Program-made: the position numbers and the translations under genes | Shown here: positions 38,401-53,400 of the stretch, one piece after another | Layout: each line of letters starts with the position of its first letter | Numbering within the stretch: the first letter of the stretch is position 1 | The notes under the pieces: generated by a model | Told to the model about the DNA's origin: nothing | Databases searched by the model: none | Seen by the model: the letters and a program-made list of their open reading frames with translations, nothing else | Assembly (NCBI GenBank): GCA_022494885.1 | Contig: JAGVSM010003523.1 | Coordinates: 186,001-250,000 of the forward strand | Source of the DNA: Micrasema longulum | Taxonomy: Eukaryota > Arthropoda > Insecta > Trichoptera > Brachycentridae | Length of the DNA stretch: 64,000 bases | Direction of reading: 5' to 3'

Positions 38401-41400
38401 TATTAAATGACCCTTTACTTATCTACTCTGTTGTGTCAGTCAATGTTTCCGTGTGTACAATAAGATATTAGAGTAATTAACAAATTGCTTTTTGTTGAAA
38501 AATATAATTATCTTACATTTGTTTTATGGTTATATTTTTGCAATCTGGCAACATTATGCGGCAACATAAGCATGCGCGCAGCGAAAGTGGGGGATTTTTG
38601 GACACAGTCCAATGTATTCAAATATGATTCTACGCTCCTCTGGACTATTCTTAATTCTATGGGAAAATAAATATTTTTACCTATTTTTAATGATTTCATG
38701 TATGTAAAATAATTTGTATTTTTTCAATCAATATTACAATGTTTCTTTTTTATTTAAATATAGATTTAAAAAGAAAAACATGTTTAAATAATTTTATGTA
38801 GGTACTTTTTTTTTATTATTGCAACCCAGAATTTCAACTGTCAAATGCATTGCGGCAAAACTGTTTTATATATGACAATAGGGTATTTTCACTTTTTTAT
38901 TTTTTTTATTTTGCAAAAAAATAGAAAAAAAAAATACTTTTGGCCAGTTACGGGCCGTTTTATTTCTATCAAACTTTAAATAGGAAATTATAAATGAAAA
39001 CATTCGTTTCAGATTTTGATAGTAATATGGTTCCAATCGTAAAAATATTCTTTAAATACTGAATACATTAAAAATCATATCCCCAGTTTATGAAAATACC
39101 CTAGTGTTTAAACCATCTTCTTTTTACATTATGTTTATAATTTCAAATAATATTTCTATTGCCACATTTTTAAACATTCTGCATCACAATTTATTGATGT
39201 AAAGATTTTATCTTCGTAAACATGCGTCAACTGCGTGTCACAATTTAGTAAAATATCAATATGGCGTTTCAGTCAAAAAAATTTTTTTTTTCATAATCTA
39301 ATCAGTGCATGTGCTTATTAAAGTGCATGTCGTATTGGTTTTATATTTTTGTGCAACAACTATGGTAAAGGGTTTTGCATGTTAGTTTAATTAGTGTCCT
39401 GACGAAGAGACTAGTATGTTTTCAAACTGATAGACAGAAAAGTCGGTGGTTATGTACAAATATTTAATAACATTTAGCACAAATAATATTTGGCACCGGA
39501 CATTACGCCGTTGCCAAAATACAAAATATTATTGTTACAACTTATACTAATTGGGTAAATTTCTTGCATGTTAAAAATCTTTCTATATCTCACTTATAAT
39601 TGTAATAATTTGTTGAATTCCATATACTTTTTGGACCAGGGTATATGTGCGACCTTTGGCAATACACCGTCTTAATTTTTGGTACGGATTGATTGTAGAT
39701 AACTACTAGATTTAACCCTTCTAGAATTTCATCTAAATAGACAGACATTTCAACAAAGAAAAAGGAATTATTAGAAAATTGCTCAGACTTCTACATTCCC
39801 TTCTGCAAGTTTGTCTCCAGATCGGATATTAGTGATGCATATAACTTATTAATGGAATATAACCGAATAATTTATAACCGGGTATGATGATATCTAATCG
39901 ATCGACAAAATTAATTGGCTAATTCCTTTCCTTTCCTCCAAAACTTCGTTATTCTGCTGAAATAAATTGGTGCGCCTTTTGTTCCACCCGGATTAAAGAA
40001 AAAGTTGATGGCCAACAATGAAAATATTTCGGCCTCAGCTTATTCCATCTACTGAATTTAAAAAATCATCATAAAAATTACTGATTAGCTCTTGCTTTAG
40101 AGACACAGTGTCATTTTGGGGAGGCCAATTTAGGGAGGCTATCGTAGACTCCTCTAAATTTAGTTTGAAAGCTGGATAACTTGAAATCAGTTATGGATAT
40201 GATTAAGTTATTTGTTTATAATAACTGATATGTAATCTACTGTCTATCAAGAATTAAATAATAAAATAAATGATTGGCCCTAAAATTAAGGTTTTACCTG
40301 GGTTCAACCCTTTGGGAGCCGCCATATTCTAACGCCGGTGCCTTGATGACTCTTCCTTCCACTTTCTCAAATTCTTCTGTCACTCGGAGACCAAATTCCT
40401 TGAGAACGGGATCCTGGTTGTACTTCATCTACATTGGGATTACATTTAGAGTACTGTGTGTAACAAAATAAACAATAAGATTTTTACAATTAACAGATGA
40501 AGAAAATTTGCAATTGGGTGTCAAATAATATTGTGGAATTTCACATTTTGTGGTGAGACCGAGGTATCCAGCTTCGAGGCTGTTCTAGTTTAAACTTTCC
40601 CCCAAATCGAATGTTAAGTGAAATGTTGAACGAGCTTTATTTTTATACGAGTAATAATTCATCATTACGAAGTGAATGCCGATTCAATCAATAAAATTAT
40701 TTAATATCTAAATTTGTTTATTTTTCCATACATATATTATTTACATAGAAATATAATTACAAAAATACACTTTAGAAAAATACATCTTAAAATTAAGCTA
40801 TAACATGAATTGGAAAAAATGCCCACAAAGACTTCAGCGTCTGAGCGTGGGTCATTCCTTTTTAAAGCGTTTTTTTTCAGGCGTGTCTAGTAAAGGGGAC
40901 TGTATTTAACAAGATTAACTACTACTTTATGTAGACTTAAGTATATTTTGTTGTCTATACAATGAATAGTGAACAATTTTATTTTTTTTAGATTCCGAAT
41001 AGATTTTTATAGGAGGAAACCTATCCATCATTGTTACTTTTTTAGTAAAACTACTTTTTTTTTACACGGTACTGCATGCAACGTTTTCCCCCTGTAAAAA
41101 GGTTTCAGTGCATATAACTCAACTTTGGCTATAGATACATAACTCGAGATGGGGAAAGTAGATTCTAATCTCTTATGTAGAGAATAACTTGAAAATGAGG
41201 ACAGTAGAATGTACTTCTCTCACCTTTAGTTTTGTCTCTGAATATGGGGATTAGTCTTCTTTACCATTGGTATTAATTCATATTTAATTTAAAGGTCCAG
41301 ATTATGTGAATAAATATTTATATTACAATTTAATAAAATATTTTGGCTTTTTACAGGTTGTATCTAGGGATGTAACGATACACAATTTTGCCGATACGAT

Positions 41401-44400
41401 ACCGATCATTAGAGTAAATAATTGGCGATACTGATACCGATATCGGTGGCTTAGTAGAAATAGAAAAAAAAAACAAATAAATAATGAATAATTGTCTTTA
41501 TTCTGCATAAAAGTTACCTATATTTATTAGAGACTGAACCTTGAGAAGGTTGAAAACTAAAATGTTAAATTAAAATTCGACGAAAACATTTATTTGTACG
41601 GAATAATCAAGAATATTATCAAGCAATCAAAGCGCTAATTAAGAAAGTAATTATTATTCAATTACACAAAGTGGTAGAGTAAACCGATACAAAAGATAAA
41701 GTCAGTAATTAAAGTTTAATTTTGGTAGATTTTTGTTAAGAAAACAAAGTTTGTCCAAATTATTAGCAGACAATCTGTTACGCAATTCATTTTGTATAAG
41801 ACCTGCAGTTGAAAACAGACACTCAACAGACGAGGCAACTGAGCTCAGTTGATAAGACGAGTATTTTTGCGCAAGTGTTTTCAATTTCGGCTATTTTTTA
41901 TTCTTATTGCGCCAATAGTTCTTTGGGTCTTGTTTAATTGGAATATTTGGACATCTTATATACGATTCCACCTAATCTTGCTCAGGGTTAGCAGACATGT
42001 TTGATAAAGGGTCCTCTTCTTGTGCTTCTTTAATCAAACTGCCACAAGCATTCCAGATACCTGTGAAAATCTTATTTTGATCTCTTTGTGACTCTACAGG
42101 AACATTATCTACATTATTCCTGTTCATATTTGTAATTCACGAGAGGAGTATTCTTTTCTCCCGAACGCCTGTAGATTGAAGAGTGAATGTCAGAGCGGCA
42201 ACGTCGCGCGCACGTTGTTCATTTCGCGCGCTTTTCAAACTTTTAATAACCGATATATCGGAATCGTTACATCCCTAGTTGTATCTAAAGAGTTGAAGGG
42301 TACACTACCCAGGAAATAATTTGGTAAATAAAATATATTTGTATTATTAATATTTAAAGCATTAACTTTGCGGTCACACATTTTACTAAATGTTATTAAA
42401 TATTTGTATATAACCACTTTCCGACTTTTCTATGTCTACCGGTTTGGAGAGGTACCCGTCTCTTTGTCAGGACACCAATTAAACCAACATGGTTATTTAC
42501 AAATATTTAATAACATTTAGTAAATATATTTAATTAAATAAATGAAAAAAAATTAAAGTTTAAATCTTATTTTAAAATGATGGGACAATATTATCATATC
42601 ACCATAAATGAAAAGTCGGCTTGAACAATAACTAAACTGAAAATCTTTAATATTATTATTTAGTTATCATTAGCAATTTCAGAAGGATTTTTGATAAATC
42701 TTACTGGCAAAATATCTTTGTATGCTTTTCCTGTGAAGTTATTTGGTTTAAAGGGGTTACTGCTAAGAAGATAACATACGCTTTTGATTGCATCCATGAC
42801 TTTTCTTTTCCTTTCATCAGCAGGAGCAGCAGAGGCTCTGATCATTTTGGACGTTTGCATGCCATCCAATTTTCGGATAATAACCTGAAAAACATATTAT
42901 ATTTTATTTATACTCATTAAATTCTAAGATCTTAAGAACTAACGTTAATAGTTAATTTACATTATAATACATGCGTCATATATTATCAACATTTATCAAC
43001 TTCTTTTATTTCCTCCGGTAACTTAATGTACAATTTTGAACCATATACAGTGAGTTTTGAGACTTTTAATCTTATCGATATATCCTTTGGTTTCATAAGT
43101 ATAACATTGTTTATGTGAATGTAATGAATAATATTGTATTAGAGTAAAAAAAGTTTTAAAATCGAAGTAGATTTATGTTTATTTATTAAAATATCAGAAA
43201 ACTAAATAAATGCATGTGACAGATGTTTGTTGTATAAAAAATGTGAACTTTAATAATGGGATTTATCCTGGAACTATTTGACCTACTTTGTGATGTTAAT
43301 TTGACGATGAAATCCAAAGGACAAGTTTATCTGACATCTTAATCAACATAAAATAATAATAATCAGAAATTTTAAGCGAGAAATAATGCGTATAATAATA
43401 ACAAACAAAATTAACAAGCAGATAGATTCCTTGGTACCTACACTCTACACTACGCATACAGATGCGTTTCTACTATCATCTCCCAGGGAACAGCCAAATG
43501 TGAACTAAGTGTTTTTACAGTTATTTACTAGGAAAAAGACAATAGATCCTGTTTACTGCATAAAGCAGGGACAAGTTTGAGTTTGAGTATCGTCTATTGT
43601 CTTGTTAACCTTAATAATAAGTTAAGGAATGCTGCTATCTTTGTTTGGTTTTTTATATTTTACTTTTTGTGCTGTTACATGTTCACTTAATAGCCATACT
43701 TACTAGTTCTTTGCTCAATGTATTATTATTCCGTTTTTTAGAATTATTTTTAATTATTAACTTTTTAAAATCATTCTTGTTGTTGAAATTCCATTTGTCG
43801 TAGCGTTTTGAAGCTGCAAGACTTTTTGTGATGTTAACTATCATATTATTTTTATCATATTATGTAAATGCTATCAACTATCAAATATCTAAATTTAGTA
43901 AATGGGGTCTAGAATTTCAACCATCCATGCGCTCAGTAGCTGCAAGACTTGTTGTTATCTAACTTCCAATTTTATAAATTTGCTTTTTATTTCGTTTTTT
44001 AAAATATCACTTAAACTCTAAACTTCTTTGTCAAATATTTTTTTTAAAAATAAAAATGTAAATAGGGGCTAGATTTCTTATTGTCCATGCGCTCTGTAGC
44101 TGCAAGACGTTCTGTTATCTAGCTCATATATATCATAATTGGAGACGAGGAACTAGAATCGCAACCGTCTATGCGCTCTGTAGCTGCAAGAAGTGTTGGG
44201 ATATTTATTTATTGTACAGCGCCCTTAAGGTGATTTTCACAAAAATGGCACTATATAAATTATCCAAACATTAACATTAACATTAAAAGGACAGATGCAA
44301 GATAAAATTTCTAAATGTTATATTTGCATAATCAATATTTTAGACAACTTTCAAGATGTGGAACCACTCATATCTGGATTTAAGCCTTCTGGGAGCGAAT

Positions 44401-47400
44401 TATCCTCGATAACCTGGTTGCAGATTTTTCAGAGAAAATGATGACACCACAAGCAGACAGTCAATCAGGGGTCAAAACCGATATAACAATCTTTACCAAT
44501 CTTCGCTGCTTTGTTTCACTATTTTCTTAATCGTTTAAATTTAAATCTAGAGTAATACTATTCGCATTTAATTTCTTTATTTTTTATTATTATTCAATTT
44601 TATTTATTCGTATATATGTACATTACAAAATGTAATATCTTAATTCATACAAAATATAAATAATTAAAATAATAAGGTAAAATTAGGTTTACATAAAAAT
44701 AACACATAAGTATACATAATATCCAGAGAATAATATGTTAAAAAAGTAAGAGAATCTTGTAATGAAAAACTCCCTCAGAGACGTGAAAAATGTCAATGTC
44801 CGAAGTAATATTGTTCAACATAGAGCTATTAAAGATTCTAGAATCGATTAGGTGAAGATACTTTAGGACAATGTCAAATAAATTGTATAATGTAATTAAA
44901 TTCGGTTTCCGCAAATAAAATGTTTCATTTCAAAAGCTCCCATATTCAATGTTTTCTGTAAAAAATAGCTTATGTTTAGACCCACGTGACGCCCTGTCAT
45001 GTCTCTACCAGCGGCTCATTGGTGGGAACATTTGTACACGTGAAGTAATTTACCTCAAACCAAATGATATTGACTGGGGGACATTTCTATTAAATCTCAG
45101 AAGCTATGCACCGGAACAAGATATAGGATTAAAGCCCATTCCATACAAAAATATGTGAGATATTTAAAAAATTCAAAAATTTGTCCTGTCAAATCATCTC
45201 CCTTTTTATCTATCGATTCCATATGTACCTCAAGAGGGGGGTGAGGGGGCCGAGGAAGACGACAATATACTACCTGCTGAATTTAGAGATTATTGAATTT
45301 GGTCGATTGCTTTATTGTTTAGTTTTTTATTACTGATCTTATCAAAAATTTAAGTTCTGCTTGTGCTAGAATGATTATTTTTTTGTAGAAAACGACACTG
45401 TGCTCCTTTATATAAATATAATTGAAAAATTTTTGAGGCATCATTTTATCAAGAAAATAACCCATAAAAAAAAATATATAATATATTGGGTGTACAACTT
45501 TGCTTCCGCCGTTTTCTGTAGATGCCTTTAGCGGTACGTAATGGTCGAAATAGATCATACACGTCATGCAATAAACTTGGGCATCTGTCAACATAACCTT
45601 ATGGAAACATTAGTTGATTTGTGTCTGCATCATGAAGTTATTCTCGATTGAAAATGTCAGTTTACGAGCCAAATTCTTGTCATATGTGGGAGGTTTTAAT
45701 TTTCTGCTTCAATGTGAAGAAATCTGCGGCTAAGGCTCATTGAATGCTGTCAAATACTTATGGTGAGGCCGCTATTAGTGAAAGAATTCAATGCTTCAAG
45801 AGTGTAGACAGCCAAAGCGGTGTAAGAGATAAGGTTTTCAAAGATGCAGAATTGAAGGCATTACTTGATAAAGACAGGTGTCAAAGTCAAGAAGAATTGG
45901 CACAATCATTGGGAGTGACTCAAAAAGCAATTTCAAAACGCCTCGAAACCATGGGAATGATTCAGAAGCAAGGAAATTGGGTGCCGAGAAATCGAGAGAT
46001 GTTGAATGGAGCTTGTTTGCTTGTGAACAGTTGCTTGAAAGGCAAAGATGGAAGGGATTTCCGGATTGCATTGTGACTGGGGATGAAAAATGGGTCCATT
46101 ACGATAACCCCCAAGCGCAGAAAATCATGGGGATTTCCCGACCATGATTCCAAATCAACGGCCAAACTGAATATTCACGGCTCTAAGGTCATGCTCTGTT
46201 GTACGGCAGAAGCAAAGTTGTACACCTAATAACAAGCTCAAACGCGTTTCCCGCATTTTCTCAAAAGTATGCAAATGTGACTTAGACCAATCTGGTTCTG
46301 CCGTCTTCATAAAAGTTATTGGAATTAAAGGTTTACCTGCCCAGGTACAACTGTGCAAAGTTCAACTGGAAAACAAATCTTTCGAGGACTGTTGCGGCTA
46401 CCAACCCATAGACACGGTAAATGTGGGTACTGTAATCTGAAAGCAATGAAAATATAAACATAGAAAAATAATGAGAATTTTTTATCTTCTGATGGCTAAA
46501 TTAAGCTGCCCTTTCGCACCTCTTACATGCCCGCAACCGAGGAATTTCCACAAATATTATGATCTATAAATACAGATGAGGGATATAAGAGAAAAGTATT
46601 TTAAATTGTAGTGTAATACGACATACCTATATTTTCTTTCAACTTGGAAGTACTGAGTGACGTTATATTTTTTTCCATCATCCACAGTGAAGTTTATTTC
46701 TCCGGGTGGTGGCATTACATCATTCACTCTGTATGTACGTCGCGAGGATGAATTTCCAGGTATCTCAAACTCCACCTGATTAAAACAAAGTGTATTAAGG
46801 TCATTCACAAGGATCTGAAAGATATTATATAATTTCTCTACAATGAAACTTGTCCATCATATGAAACAAAGAAACTATCATGCCGTTTTCCCTTAGGCAG
46901 AGAGGATAGAATGCCACATCACTCTGTCTTTGTATACAGACCTCGCTTCGTTTACATTCATACATCTTCTCATTCACGGATGAAGATTATTCCGACTTTT
47001 GACACGTTCCTCTTCAAGTATTTGTTGAATTTGGTAATGACATAAATCCTTTTAGAGGTTCTTTCAATGTACATTCGCTACATATGTCCAATTATTATAC
47101 TAACAATTAAAACAAGAGAAATCTGTATCTGCCCCTTGTTAAACAGCTTTTAACAATAGACAAAACGTACATTGTGTACGCATGCTGTAAAACACAAATA
47201 CACTAAACGTTGAAAAAAAACTGACTACCGGAAACTGGATATCTATTGCAACACATAACATAGCTATAATGAGGAACTTCAGCCCTACGGGAAATTGGAT
47301 ACAAAAAATGTTTTCTTGCACGTGGTAAAAATTAGAGCATTAAATTGTACGGTAAAATTTCTTAAAAATGTACGAAAAAAAAAATATTTTAATAAAAATG

Positions 47401-50400
47401 CACTACTTTGAATGATGTCACTGGTTCATAAGAACCATCCAATGATATGAGACCTTTGAAGGTTTGGTCACCGTAAACGAACCAATCGGAAGAACTGTCA
47501 TAGAACCACCTCTGACGTCACACGCGGAGTTACTTCGGAAATTAAAACTTCAAAAAATCATAGCGCTTATAATACGATATATAAAAATAAACATTTTGGC
47601 TTAGTTTAATATTCTTTTAACAAATAAAAAAAGGAAAAAAAGACACTGAACTTCCTCATTAATTGATTGGTTATTGTTCACAAGCACCTGTGACGTTTCA
47701 AAGTAGTTCATTTTTATTAAAACAATTTTAATGAATTTTTTCATACATTTTTGAGAAACTTCGATGTACAATTAAATGCTCTAATTTTTACCGTGTGTAA
47801 GAAAACATTTTTATACCTAATTTCCCGTAGCGCTGAACTTCCCCATTTAAAATAAGCAATATTTTCCAGATCCAATAGATAGGATAGGTGTAATGAAAGA
47901 GTGTAATCTGTGGTACCTTCATAGTTTTGATGAATTTCCTTAATTCTTCGACAGTGTTGGAATCGAGGCGTTTTGGATCCCTGATATTGTAGCGAGATAG
48001 CTCCTGGATAAGGTCTACGACATTTTGTCTCTTGGGGAACCCTTTATGGGCGACTAAAATTATAATAAATAAATGCACATTTATTTTTTTAAGAACTGAC
48101 CCTGTATACAGGACGCAATGCCGGCCCAAGCCCGGATAAAGGAGGGTTCTCAGGCAAGGTTGGCAGCCCACCCGGGCTTCTATTACAAACACTTTCGCGG
48201 CCGTAGAATAGGCTTCTATATTGTGTATTTAGTATGTAAATATGCGCAGTAAAAGTGTTTTCTACGGTCACAAGAGCATTCGGAATAGCAGCACCGAGGT
48301 AAAAACGCTGGAGATGCTCACGGAACAAGAAAACGACTCTCAGAAATCGGACTGATCATGGACAAGACCAAAGTTCACGGAACAACAGGGATCTGGAGAT
48401 CGCCGCAGAGCTCAACAACCACAACACAGACATATGCTAGTTGTTCGAAAGCAAAATGAAAAAAGGTTTTCTATTTTGTTGTATTTCATGTCACATGTAT
48501 GATTTGGAATGTTTGTTAATAAATAAACAGAAAAAGCCTCTAAAACAACTCAAGTTTTTAATTTATTCACGGTGACAGTAAATCGGAAACAACCATTATG
48601 GATGTTACCGCTGATTAACTATTAAGATTAGAAGTGATCTTGTTTAGAGGAAAAACCTGAAATTACAGTAGTCATCTTATTAGTCGATCCAATATCAACA
48701 TGGCTTTTTTTTGGCTTTTGTTAATTATTAAACCATTCGATCACAGTTCATTTATTCTGAATGTGAAATAAAATCATCGGGTTTCTGGCAAAGGTTGGTA
48801 ACAACAAATTTTCAAACAATGAGATGTCTTCATAAATGGCAACAAATAATCTTAATTTAAAAGGTAAATAAAAATATTTTGTAATATTCAGCTTACTGTT
48901 TTATTTGAATCATTGATTTGGGATGCGCTTTTAACTTTAAAAGTGCAATATCTCACAACTATTAAAATGTAGTTACCAACTACATTTTAATAGTTGTGAG
49001 ATATATAATTAGATAATTTTAAACTTAAAATAATATTTAAAAAATCATTAAAATACATTTTTTATTTAAAAGGGGTTTTTTATTGTTCCAATGCGTCTTA
49101 TATAAAAAAAATATTTTTTTTTTGCTTAAATATTAAAAATTCCTTAGCTGATTTTTTATTATTAAAAAAAAAAACTATCAACTAATCTTTTGGTAGATTG
49201 TGAATATTAGAAGAGAAATGAAATAAATACATATAGGTAACTTACTATCCACATTAATGAAGGGTTTCCATCCAAGGATGGCACTTTGAAAGATGCCATA
49301 CCACATTTCTTGTCCTCCACCAAGATCTATTACCTGACCTTCTGGTTTTGTGAAGAAAGAGCGACCAACCTGACCAACGGAAAACACAATATAAAAAATA
49401 TATATTTATATAACATAGGTACGCATTAAAATATTTTTCTTCTCTCTTTTATTTTTTATTGAAAAATAATGTAATTTTTCTTTTAAAAGGATACATAAAG
49501 TAAAACCTTGTTTCGACGTTCCTCGATTTTACGTTTTCCCGCTTTTTACACCGAAATGTTCAGGACCCATTTTTCTTCATACATTCTCATACAAATATTC
49601 CCCTCAATCAACGTTTTTTACATTTTTCATCACCCCGGTTTTACGCTTAAAAATTTTCGGAATTCATTTGATGTGTCAAAAAGCCAAAATTATGTCGTAA
49701 TAATGATGCCACGACCCGCGCGCCACCGAGTGTCCCACGCGAATGAAGAATAATAAAGGTAAACAACTAATACAGGGTAAATTATTGTCTTAACTTAAAT
49801 TCAAAGCGGGCGCAGTGTAATTGACCTTTTTGTCCTTTAGGGTTAGTTTTAGTTTTCATTTGAACAAAAACATCATATTGACTTCTACAAATCATGATAC
49901 GCAGTCAAACGTTTAGAAACAATAAAGTTTTAATATCATTGAATTGCGATGTTTAAAACATAACAATAGAAAATTTAAAGTTATAAAAAAGATGGTTTAA
50001 AAAGTTGTCATAAAAGTGGAAACAAATAAACAATTTTACCGCGATCTATATGACAGTTGTGATGTCATAGAAAAAAAGGTGATACTGTATAAATAAAATT
50101 TCCCAACATTTAGGGGAAAATTATTTTATGTTATTTTATGCAAATTCAAAATTCTATTTTTGTTTTTTTTTATTTACACATAAAATAATTTTAACATCCG
50201 TTTTTAAATCAAATAAAAAAAAACAGATTACATAATATTGTTTGAAAAAATATAAAATGTTTTTAGGGAAATCATTGAAAATAGGTAAAAAAAAAAAAAA
50301 AATATTGACAATTTCCACTTATCACCGTTTTTACAATTTTTCTGGAAGTACATGTACACTATAGTGTAGCCAATCAATTTTATTTTTGTGTAATTCCCAT

Positions 50401-53400
50401 TTCTTAAAAAAAAAAATATTTCCTCACTAAAGTGACGCTAAAGCGTTTTTCTCAGTTTTACAATTTTTCTTGCTTCCCTTGAAAAACGTAAAAAGGGGGT
50501 TTTACTGTAATTATCAAAATTACAATGTAACTGATTAGAGAGAGAGATATGTGCTCTACATTTGAGACTCTGGAATTTCTTGCGGGCGGCTGCCCTACAA
50601 ACTGCCGCTACAACTGCAAAAAATGTAAATTGTAAAAAAAAAAGTTGAATTTTGTACTTCTGTATTTTTGTTGATTGACTTTGTAATACAGTGAAATTTT
50701 CGTTCCTCAGATAATAGTTTTTACAGATCTGTCGTTTATTTCTTCTAACTCAGAATTAATTTCAAACAACATACAAAACTAGATCGCATCAATCGTTTCT
50801 CTATCTACCATTTTACCGCATTAATCGTTTGAATTACGCTGCGTTACTAACATATCTTTATATTTCGTAACAAGGCGTGTAACATTAGAGCAAGATATGA
50901 TAACTATTTGTTGCTGCTGTCGGCACTGATGAAGAGGATCGGCCGCCTCTCGAAAGATTAAAAAAAACTTTCAGCTATGCATATTCAATAACTGATGTAG
51001 AAAAAAATTACATTTGCAAAGCCGAAAACATCGACTTACAGAAATATAACAGCCAAAATACAAATGCCGATGCAATATTATTTCCAATACAATAAAGTAG
51101 AATTTCTTCGTTTCTGTTCAGCTTTCTAATTTTATTACTTTATTTACATCTGAAACTTGAATCCTTTTTAGAATTTTAACCTGCCAATTGTAATGCGGAT
51201 GGGAGGGTATCTTTACCCAATCCTATCTCCTTCTGTATTGACCTCTAATTCCAGCAATCATTGTTTTCCCGCATTCATAGTTTATTTCAATGGGCCCCTT
51301 TAAAAATGATAGAGGTTTCACTTCATACGTAAAATTTCTTATTTTATGAACGAAGATCAAAATCAACAGATGGAAGAATTGAAGAAATATGGATGTTCAA
51401 ACATAGGCAAAATGGTGAGTGTTACACAGTGTGTAAAGTGGTCACTTAAATCAGCCCATGACAGGTCATAAACCCGTAAATGCCTAGACTTCCATATTCC
51501 CTTCTCTAAAATTTTCTCCATCCCTGTTTTACTAAGAAGTTTAACAATACAATATGTGTACAAATTAAGTTTTTTCAACTTTTTACAGATCTTGTTTATG
51601 TTTAAACAAATGTTTCTAATTATTTACAGCATTTGCACAGGTTTGTAGATCTCAAGTTATCTTTTTTTTTTATTCACTGGAATTTGTACTGTTCTTATCT
51701 TTTTATAATTTTTTATCTAAATAAACATATTTTTAAGCGTAGAATAATAATCTCAGGTTCACAGTTCAGTAGTATACGCTCAAACCTTCACAAACTTAAG
51801 AAGCGGAGAATGACGTAGGATGACATCCAGGCAAGAAATGGCTCTTTGCGGAGCATCTTGTGAGCTTCCTTGTTTCATGTATCTGTAAAATAAATGCATG
51901 GACTTAAAAATAAATTCATATAATTATTTGTCATGTTGATGTTGAAAACAGAGGCGGGTTTTAGTATGGCAGTGCACTGCCAAATAAAAAACAACAGGGA
52001 TTTATTGCAACATTATACGAGGGTTGCTACTGAAGTTTTGAGATATGGTAACACCAGTGTGAATATGTCAAATCTGACTATGTCATCGTAAAGTTTGCCA
52101 TTTTTAATGGTAAACGTACTCAGAACTTTTTGTCATACGAGTGATATTTGTGTTGTTTACAGATACTTCAATTCGGTAGAACGGTCAATTCTGAATGGTA
52201 CACCACCATTTGTTTGCCAGAAGTGTTTGGAAAAATAAGGGAAACCAATTGCAGAAGACAAATCATTCTCCACCACGACAATGCAAGCTGTCACACAACA
52301 GCTTAAACAAGTGAATTTTTGAGCATTCAAAACATCGAACTGATGGGTCATCCGCCGTATAGTCCTGATTTGGCGCCCAGAAACCCGACGATATGAACTA
52401 TTAAAGAATAAACTAATCACTGAAGCATATGCATTGTTTACATCAGGGGGTTACATTATATTCCTATCCGCACTCGATGGTACACCAATTGCGGCGCATC
52501 TCGATCATGTATCATTTAAAGGTAAGAAATATTGCACAAATCTTGTTTCCACCGTTTTAATAACTTCGGGTATTTTGTTAAAACGTGTTTTAATACCATT
52601 ATATTTGTCCTAATTAAAGAGTGAACAGAAATTCTGTGATTAATGTTACAATTTATCATAGAACTAAAATCCATGAGTTTTATTTTGAAATATGCACCAT
52701 AAATGAAAGGTATTATGTGTTCTGAATTGATTTCTGGAGTCCATATTATGAGAGAAGCGTTCATTTTCTTTCCCGTTGTCTGTGGTTTCGTATCGTCTAT
52801 TCCTGGGTCAATGTCTTAATCTATGGTCGCTCTGTCCGTTTCCGCCAATTTGGTATCCCGGTCATCCATGGATTTTGTTTTTTTCATAAAGCGTCATTTT
52901 CCCAACGTGTTAAGACGTTCGTTGATTTTGTCCGATCATTTCGAAAAAATCTCATATATTCCTGAGAAAAACAGCGTTACCATCGATAAAAACTTTTAAG
53001 GACGGTTATATTATACAATTTAAATTACGAAAGTTCAGCATTCTCGCGTATAACGATCAGTAATCATCGTGTTTTGGGGTTTGTTTACAAAACGCCATTT
53101 TGATAAGCACGGCTATCTTTTAAAAAACATTGTGAGAGTTTAATATTGTTAAGTGTTGACGCTTGAAGTTGTTCCTGTCTTACTATAAAAACTATAAAAT
53201 ACGTGAACAAACGATCTTCATCTACCCGGCATTGTCGCTTATTTACCTAAAAAATATTATTTTTCACCGTCGTAAACAAACGACGCCATCTTGAAAATCA
53301 CCTGTTGTGTGTTTACAAACATCGCGCAAGTGAATATTTTAAGTGTGACGGATAATTGATCTATTTATGTGACGGATAACTCATTTACTAAGAATTTGGT

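Larger units (their letters stand above)
46337..51882 (-). other. AGO2: AGO2 exons 3-7: L1 and PAZ region
   Basis: Exon 3 (51786-51882) carries [15 protein letters not shown]; its donor gttt is weak, chosen because the next exon starts [12 protein letters not shown] and the spacing then equals human AGO2. Exon 5 (47917-48053) starts the PAZ domain with [15 protein letters not shown]. Exon 6 (46627-46775) gives [20 protein letters not shown]; an alternative acceptor 36 bp upstream would insert extra residues and fits the family less well. Exon 7 gives [19 protein letters not shown], the PAZ 3'-end-binding edge. PAZ holds the guide 3' end. Confidence 0.9.

Noticed and set aside
50935..50956. 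Full member of the hammerhead-like family
   Set aside because: Only the CTGATGA-hairpin-GAAA core fits. Arms, stem I and a good stem III are missing.
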